Of a stretch of DNA of 20,288 nt, positions 16,031 through 20,288 are shown one piece after another (within the stretch, counting starts at the first letter, position 1; the number at the start of each line of letters is the position of its first letter). The stretch covers positions 1 through 20,288 of the forward strand of contig JAEYSR010000193.1 in the NCBI GenBank assembly GCA_023434535.1, given 5' to 3'. Both the position numbers and the translations under genes were made by a program. The DNA is from Actinomycetes bacterium. Its GTDB lineage: Bacteria > Actinomycetota > Acidimicrobiia > Acidimicrobiales > Microtrichaceae. Below the pieces are notes generated by a model. The model did no database searches. It was not told the DNA's origin and was given only the letters and a program-made list of their open reading frames with translations.

Positions 16031-17356
16031 GCGACCCGAGTCGTCGGAGTCGGGCTCCTGCTCCAACTGCTCGAGCGTCTCCTTCTTGGCCGCCAGGCGC
16101 TCGGATCCGACCGCGGCGTCGCCGTCGCCGAGTCGCAGCAGCCGGCGCATGGCCTTGCGCACGCCCTGGTCGCCGGACTCCTCCCGGATGCGCTCCAGGT
16201 CGGTCAGGTGGGAGTCGACCACCTCGTGGCGTTCCAGGATCGTGGACACGAACGCCTGGATCACGCCGGCGGCGGGCAGCGCCATGATCGCCCCCATCGG
16301 GCCGAGCAGGGTGGCGCCGACGATCGCCGAGCCGAACGCGACCGCCGGGTGCAGGTCCATGGTCTGCGCCGTGATCTTGGGGGCGAAGAGGTAGTTCTCG
16401 ACCTGCTGGTAGATGACGATGAACCCGAGCACCCAGAGGGCGTCGATCGGATCGTTGAGGAGGGCGACGAGCACCGGCAGCGCCCCGGCCAGGTACGTTC
16501 CGATCGCCGGGATGAACTGGCTGATCAGCCCCACCCACAGCGCCAGCGCCAGCGGTGACGGGACGCCGAGGATCGACAGGAACAGCCACGTGCACGCGGA
16601 GGACAGCGCCGCGAGCAGCAGACGTGAGTAGATCCAGCCGCCGGTCTTCTGGATGGCGAGCTCCCAGAGCAGCAGCACCATCCGTTGGTTGCGTTCGGGG
16701 ACGATCGAGCACACGTTGCGACGGAGCTGCGGGCCCTGCGACGTCATGTAGTAGCTGAACAGGGCGATCGTGAAGCCCTGGAAGATCAGCCCGACCAGCG
16801 TGCCGGTCACCGACAGGACGCGGCCGCCCAGGTTGGTGGCGACGTCGGTGAGGTCGTCCTGGTAGCTCTCGATCTGCGTCGTGATGTCGTCGGTCGTGAT
16901 GTCGGTGTCGAACGTGTCGTTGATCCAGCTCGTCGACTCGTCCAGGTACGACGGCGCCTTGTCGACCAGGTCCTCCACCTGCGTGACCACCAGGTCGCCC
17001 ATGACGAACAGGAACCCGCCGCCGACGACGAAGAGCACGAGGAAGCAGAACAGCGTGGCGGGACTGCGCCTCCAGCCCCGGTCCGACAGGTAGTTGACCG
17101 CGGGCTCGACGGCGAAGGACAGGAAGAGCGAGATGGCGACGATCAGCAGGAACCCCTGCAGCTGCACCAGGATCGAGCGTCCGAACTGGTACGCCGCGAC
17201 CGACAGCGCCACGGCGACGATCGCCCGCCAGAACCAGCGGGGCAGAGCGCGGCCGTCGCCCATGCGCAGCGACACGTGAGGAGCGCCCGCCGGGGGAGGT
17301 TCGGTGTTCGGCTCGATGGGGCCGTCGGGCACCTGTCCGGCGGCGATGTCGGTCAC
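16025..17356 (-). CDS. AI-2E-type / PerM-family permease
   Basis: A 443-residue membrane protein of the AI-2E transporter (UPF0118, PerM/YdiK) family. A polar N terminus (1-38) is followed by paired helices (about 42-60 and 64-84), a third near 104-122, a long extracytoplasmic segment (about 125-195, Asp/Thr-rich), then several C-terminal helices including the signature region ISQFIPAIGTYLAGALPVLVALL and QQVENYLFAPKITAQTMDLHP. The last 90 residues are charged and cytoplasmic. Members include the E. coli TqsA autoinducer-2 exporter and Na+/H+ antiporters; sequence alone does not give the substrate. The GTG at 17356 has AACCTT 6 nt upstream and no Shine-Dalgarno, consistent with a leaderless start. 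Its stop codon lies in the tandem-repeat tract. Confidence 0.9.
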   Translation of the reverse strand: MTDIAAGQVPDGPIEPNTEPPPAGAPHVSLRMGDGRALPRWFWRAIVAVALSVAAYQFGRSILVQLQGFLLIVAISLFLSFAVEPAVNYLSDRGWRRSPATLFCFLVLFVVGGGFLFVMGDLVVTQVEDLVDKAPSYLDESTSWINDTFDTDITTDDITTQIESYQDDLTDVATNLGGRVLSVTGTLVGLIFQGFTIALFSYYMTSQGPQLRRNVCSIVPERNQRMVLLLWELAIQKTGGWIYSRLLLAALSSACTWLFLSILGVPSPLALALWVGLISQFIPAIGTYLAGALPVLVALLNDPIDALWVLGFIVIYQQVENYLFAPKITAQTMDLHPAVAFGSAIVGATLLGPMGAIMALPAAGVIQAFVSTILERHEVVDSHLTDLERIREESGDQGVRKAMRRLLRLGDGDAAVGSERLAAKKETLEQLEQEPDSDDSGRS

Positions 17357-17406
17357 GCGGCCAAGGTTGGCACCCGATCACCGTCGGGACGCGGACCGCC
17401 CCACAC

Positions 17407-17422
17407 CCGATCGGGGGATCGG
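17407..17422. promoter_or_regulatory. Inverted repeat upstream of the permease gene
   Basis: CCGATC (17407-17412) and GATCGG (17417-17422) flank GGGG. It lies about 50 bp upstream of the permease start, a usual place for an operator, in the 155-bp gap before the MBL gene's end. No regulator is linked to it. Confidence 0.3.
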
Positions 17423-17505
17423 CGCCGACGACTGCAGCGGTCGGACGGCGCAGGTCCGCCGGGCGTCGGCCACCGGTGAGGGGCCGTCGGCCGATCGGTC
17501 GGGAG

Positions 17506-17520
17506 CCCGGCTCAGCCGGG
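17506..17520 (-). terminator. Perfect hairpin with the MBL stop codon as its loop
   Basis: CCCGGC (17506-17511) and GCCGGG (17515-17520) pair perfectly; the three-base loop is the TGA stop of the MBL gene. No T tract follows on the minus strand, so classic intrinsic termination is doubtful. Confidence 0.4.
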
Positions 17521-18294
17521 TCCGAACATCATCAGCCACTGCTCCGCGCTCCTCGGCTTGAACACCACGTTGCGGGCGCGGGTGTCGCCCATGAGATCGG
17601 AGGACTCCACCGAGTACTGGTGGCCGGGGAAGAGGATCGCGTCGTCGGGGACCTTGGAGAGCGTGCCGGTGAGCGAGTGGTACAGCGCCTCGGGATCCCC
17701 GCCCGGGAGGTCGGTGCGCCCGCAGCCGTCGAGGAACAGCGTGTCGCCCGAGACCAGGCAGTTGTTGACGTAGAAGCACTGGCTCCCCGGCGTGTGGCCA
17801 GGGGTGTGGATCAGCTCGATCGGGACGTCGCCGACCATCACCGTGTCGCCGGCGTCGTGCAGGACCAGGTCGCTCGCCGAGAGGTCCGTGACCTTGAGCA
17901 CCCACTCGGCCTCGTCGGCCTGCACGTGCACCGGGACCGCAGCCACCTCCATGAGCTCGGTCGCGCCCTCGATCCGCATGCCCATCATGGAGCCGCCGCA
18001 GTGGTCGGGGTGGTAGTGGGTGACGAGCGCACCGGTGAGCGCCATGCCGTCGGCGGCGGCGACGTCGACCAGGTCGGCCACGGCGTACGCGGGATCGATG
18101 ACCACGCACTCGCCGCTCGCCCGGTCACCGATCAGGTAGGCGAAGTTGACCATCTGCGTGGCGACCGGATCGCCGACGGCGAAGTCACGACCGGCGAGCA
18201 GCTGGCGGAAGTAGAAGCGGTCGTCGTAGGCCCCGGTGCCGTGGTCGCCGGCGATGCGTGGTCGGTCGGATCCGTCGGGCTGCGCGTCGTTCAC
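17512..18294 (-). CDS. MBL-fold metallo-hydrolase, glyoxalase II-like
   Basis: A 260-residue metallo-beta-lactamase-fold hydrolase with a full metal set: THYHPDH (His93, His95, Asp97, His98), HTPGHTPGSQ (His167), SGDTLF (Asp184) and FPGHQYS (His225). This is the two-metal layout of hydroxyacylglutathione hydrolases and their relatives, which include persulfide dioxygenases and thioesterase-like enzymes. The N-terminal FYFRQLLAGRDFAVGDPVA and the C-terminal VFKPRSAEQWLMMFG are not diagnostic, so the substrate is open. The GTG at 18294 is preferred: TAGCGT (18302-18307) lies 7 nt upstream, and any longer start would run into the neighbouring gene. It follows the PaaX gene by 38 bp on the same strand, so the two may be co-expressed. 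Confidence 0.88.
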   Translation of the reverse strand: MNDAQPDGSDRPRIAGDHGTGAYDDRFYFRQLLAGRDFAVGDPVATQMVNFAYLIGDRASGECVVIDPAYAVADLVDVAAADGMALTGALVTHYHPDHCGGSMMGMRIEGATELMEVAAVPVHVQADEAEWVLKVTDLSASDLVLHDAGDTVMVGDVPIELIHTPGHTPGSQCFYVNNCLVSGDTLFLDGCGRTDLPGGDPEALYHSLTGTLSKVPDDAILFPGHQYSVESSDLMGDTRARNVVFKPRSAEQWLMMFGPG

Positions 18295-18301
18295 GCTCGG
18301 G

Positions 18302-18307
18302 ACGCTA
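18302..18307 (-). promoter_or_regulatory. Candidate -10 (TAGCGT) of the MBL gene
   Basis: TAGCGT on the minus strand lies 7 nt before GTG 18294, in the 38-bp gap after the PaaX gene. It suggests the MBL gene has its own, near-leaderless transcript. Confidence 0.35.
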
Positions 18308-18332
18308 CCGGTGGACACAGGGGCGGGCGTCG

Positions 18333-19127
18333 TCAGTGCGGCGCGAGCCAGCCCCGGAGAAGCGCCTTGTAGGACGCGTCGTAGCGCTCGTAGTCGGCGC
18401 GCAGCGCGTCGCCGGGCCACCGGCGGTCCAGCAGCTCCCGGGGCAGAAGAGGGTCGGCGTTGAAGTGCCGCAGCACGGCGGCGGACACCACGAAGCCTGG
18501 TGCGAGAGCGTCGGAGTCACCGGCGTCGAGGCGGCCCGACAGCTCGGCCATGGCCCGACGGAGCACCACGGCGTCGGCCGCCCACCGCTCCAGGTCCCAC
18601 AGCGCGGCGACGAGGTCGGAGTCGTCGTCGGGGTGGGAGCGGAACCAGCGGGTCACGGGGTCGACGACGGCCCTGTCCTCCGGCAGCCGATCGGCGGCGA
18701 GGTTGTCGGGTCGGAGCCAGACGCCGTCGCGCAGCTCCCCCATCCGGAGCCGCTCCATCGACCGCCGCAACGCCGCGCGATCCGCCGGGGCGCGGCCTCC
18801 GGCGTCGATGACGGCCTGGCGCCAGCTCCCCGACCACTCCACGGTGGACGCGGCACGGCTGGCCTGCTGGCGGTTCTGCCGCTCGACGAGGTCGCCGGCC
18901 AGCTCGTAGGCCCCGTCGGCGGTGCGCGTCACCTCGCCTGCCGCAGCCATGCGCGACAGAGCGGTGCGGACCGCACCGTCCTCCAGCCCGAACAGGGCCC
19001 CGGCACGGACGAGGACGCGCACGGGCATCCGAGGCGGGTGCGTCCCCAGCAGCGTGGAGGCGAGGACCGATCGGGCGGTCAGCGGTCGGGCGCCGTCGAC
19101 GACCTCGGCGACGGCCGAGCCGCTCAC
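18333..19127 (-). CDS. PaaX-family transcriptional regulator
   Basis: A 264-residue PaaX-like repressor. The N-terminal winged helix reads LTARSVLASTLLGTHPPRMPVRVLVRAGALFGLEDGAVRTALSRMAAAGEVTR (about 14-66), the family's most conserved part. The central and C-terminal parts include WSGSWRQAVID and DPVTRWFRSHPDDDSDLVAALWDLERWAADAVVLRRAM, matching the PaaX core and C-terminal regions. PaaX proteins sense phenylacetyl-CoA or other acyl-CoAs and repress catabolic operons. No phenylacetate genes are present here, so the target may be the divergent desaturase or the downstream MBL gene. The frame is open further upstream, but GTG 19127 puts the domain at its normal distance from the N terminus; a minus-strand TACCGT (19184-19189) could start a message with a ~50-nt leader. 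Confidence 0.85.
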   Translation of the reverse strand: MSGSAVAEVVDGARPLTARSVLASTLLGTHPPRMPVRVLVRAGALFGLEDGAVRTALSRMAAAGEVTRTADGAYELAGDLVERQNRQQASRAASTVEWSGSWRQAVIDAGGRAPADRAALRRSMERLRMGELRDGVWLRPDNLAADRLPEDRAVVDPVTRWFRSHPDDDSDLVAALWDLERWAADAVVLRRAMAELSGRLDAGDSDALAPGFVVSAAVLRHFNADPLLPRELLDRRWPGDALRADYERYDASYKALLRGWLAPH

Positions 19128-19206
19128 GATCGGCGGCCGCCGGCGCGGCGGGGTCGGGCGCAGCGGGTCCGGGGCACGTCCACACGGTAGGCGGGTGAGC
19201 CGGGCC

Positions 19207-19236
19207 TTACACCCTTGCCATAGCTGTCGCCATATC
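19207..19236 (+). promoter_or_regulatory. Possible promoter and direct repeat before the desaturase gene
   Basis: TTACAC (19207-19212), 18 bp and CATATC (19231-19236), 6 nt before the ATG at 19243, resemble a weak leaderless promoter. Two GCCATA copies (19217-19222 and 19229-19234), 12 bp apart, fill the spacer and -10 and could bind a regulator. There is no Shine-Dalgarno. Confidence 0.3.
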
Positions 19237-19242
19237 CGTAAC

Positions 19243-20226
19243 ATGACGTCCGTGACCGCGACGCTGCGTGCCCCGAGCACCATGCTCCCGCCCGACGAGG
19301 CGCTGCCCGACGTGCTGCCCACGGACCGGCTCGGCCCGACGGGCCGCCCGGTCGGTGAGCTGCGCGCCGAGCTCTACCGCATCCCGAACGCGGCGAACGT
19401 CGCCCACGTGGCCGGCGTGTGGATCCAGTCCGTCGGCGTCCTGGCCCTGGCGGAGTGGTGGGGCAACCCGATCGGCTGGGTGCTCGCCTTCCTCCTGATG
19501 GGACGGGCGATGGCCCGCTTCGCGATCCTCTCCCACGAGGCCGCGCACCGGCTCCTGTTCTCCAACCGCAAGGCCAACGACTGGGTCGGGGCATGGCTGC
19601 TCGCGTATCCGGCCTTCGTCCCCTTCGACGGCTACCGCCGCAGCCACATGGCGCACCACAAGGAGGAGTTCGGCCCGAACGAGCCGGACCTCATGCTGTA
19701 CGCCGGCTACCCGATCACCCGGGACTCGTGGCGTCGCAAGCTCGTGCGCGACGCCGACGGCAACAGCGGGTGGAAGAACCTGAAGGGCCTGCTGCGGGCC
19801 ACGCGCTCGGCGACGGCCCGACCGGTGGCGCTCAAGATCATCGGCTGGCAGGTCGTGCTCTTCGTCGGCCTGTGGGTCGGCCTGGGCCACTGGTGGATCT
19901 ACCCGGCGTTCTGGCTGCTGCCGTGGATGACGGTGTGGCGGGTGCTGAACCGGCTCCGCGCCGTCGCCGAGCACGGCGGGATGGAGGCGTCGCCCGACCG
20001 CCGCCAGACCACCCACCACGTGCGCCAGGGCGTGTGGGCCAGGTTCTGGATGGTGCCGTTCAACACCGGCTGGCACCTGGCGCACCACGTCGACATCGGG
20101 GTTCCGTTCTCCCGGCTCCCCCAACTGCAGCGTGAGCTGGAGGCCGCCGGCTACGTGCAGCCCGAGCTGGACTGGCCCAGCTACCGGGAGCTCTGGCGCC
20201 ACGCCAGCTCACGGCCCACCAGCTGA
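19243..20226 (+). CDS. Membrane fatty-acid desaturase
   Basis: A 327-residue integral-membrane desaturase with all three histidine boxes: HEAAH (98-102), HMAHH (135-139) and HLAHH (278-282), plus extra histidines at 244 and 258-259. Hydrophobic segments lie near 54-70, 77-96, 112-128, 198-214 and 217-231, leaving the boxes on the cytoplasmic side as in the di-iron acyl-lipid desaturase family. The enzyme would introduce a double bond into a membrane or CoA-bound fatty acid using O2 and an electron donor such as ferredoxin; regiochemistry cannot be read from sequence. Related di-iron hydroxylases share these boxes, so a hydroxylase is a less likely alternative. The ATG at 19243 directly follows the only plausible promoter. 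Divergent from PaaX by 115 bp. Confidence 0.9.
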   Translation: MTSVTATLRAPSTMLPPDEALPDVLPTDRLGPTGRPVGELRAELYRIPNAANVAHVAGVWIQSVGVLALAEWWGNPIGWVLAFLLMGRAMARFAILSHEAAHRLLFSNRKANDWVGAWLLAYPAFVPFDGYRRSHMAHHKEEFGPNEPDLMLYAGYPITRDSWRRKLVRDADGNSGWKNLKGLLRATRSATARPVALKIIGWQVVLFVGLWVGLGHWWIYPAFWLLPWMTVWRVLNRLRAVAEHGGMEASPDRRQTTHHVRQGVWARFWMVPFNTGWHLAHHVDIGVPFSRLPQLQRELEAAGYVQPELDWPSYRELWRHASSRPTS

Positions 20227-20248
20227 CCGACGGCCGCACCCGCTGAGT

Positions 20249-20282
20249 CGGATTCCGCGGCCGGCTGCGCCGGATTCCGCGG
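20249..20282. repeat. Direct repeat with hairpin at the window end
   Basis: CGGATTCCGCGG occurs at 20249-20260 and 20271-20282. Between and partly overlapping them, CCGGC-TGC-GCCGG (20261-20273) is a perfect hairpin. It follows the desaturase stop and may be its terminator or the edge of a longer repeat cut by the window. Confidence 0.6.
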
Positions 20283-20288
20283 AGAAAT

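Noticed and set aside
18295..18420. Longer MBL protein starting at 18420
   Set aside because: It would overlap the 3' end of the PaaX gene and add a basic, low-complexity stretch; TAGCGT and GTG 18294 give a better start.

Overview
This 20.3-kb window is very GC-rich, gene-dense DNA with GTG starts and several genes that appear to be transcribed without a leader. The gene set is actinobacterial: a two-subunit methylmalonyl-CoA mutase with MeaB, a PaaX-type regulator, a PIG-L deacetylase, a DM13 protein and an AI-2E-type permease. I infer a high-GC actinobacterium, perhaps Acidimicrobiia, but no rRNA or marker gene proves this. I see no rRNA, tRNA, CRISPR array, transposase, integrase or phage gene. 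It reads as ordinary chromosome.

Layout. 1-4410: a DM13-domain protein (cut by the left edge), an AhpD-like carboxymuconolactone decarboxylase (-), a secreted esterase/PHB-depolymerase-like lipoprotein (+), a membrane-anchored trypsin-like protease (-), a GNAT acetyltransferase (+) and an HxlR regulator (+). 4414-11180: the propionyl/methylmalonyl-CoA block, with meaB (-), two tandem TetR-family regulators (+), then mutB and mutA (-, overlapping by ATGA). A perfect 18-bp dyad covers the meaB -10 and is a good candidate operator for one of the TetR proteins. 11235-12577: a ferric-reductase-like heme membrane protein (-), divergent from a DoxX-family protein (+), with a 16-bp dyad between them.

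12579-15192: a PIG-L deacetylase (+) bracketed by two directly repeated ~50-bp intergenic elements (44/50 identical), then an N-acyl-D-amino-acid deacylase-like amidohydrolase (-). 15380-18294: a small GAF-domain protein (+), an 18-bp tandem repeat running into the end of an AI-2E/PerM-type permease (-), and an MBL-fold hydrolase (-) whose stop codon sits in the loop of a perfect hairpin. 18333-20226: a PaaX-type regulator (-) divergent from a fatty-acid desaturase (+). The window ends in a short direct repeat.

The clearest functional unit is MutA/MutB (B12-dependent interconversion of methylmalonyl-CoA and succinyl-CoA) with its GTPase chaperone MeaB and probable TetR control. A second theme is lipid and acyl metabolism (esterase, desaturase, PaaX, MBL hydrolase). 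I found no clear new multi-gene defence or mobile system. The least explained signals are the paired repeats around the PIG-L gene, the dyads at meaB and at the reductase/DoxX divergence, and a recurring -10-like hexamer placed 6-8 nt before start codons.
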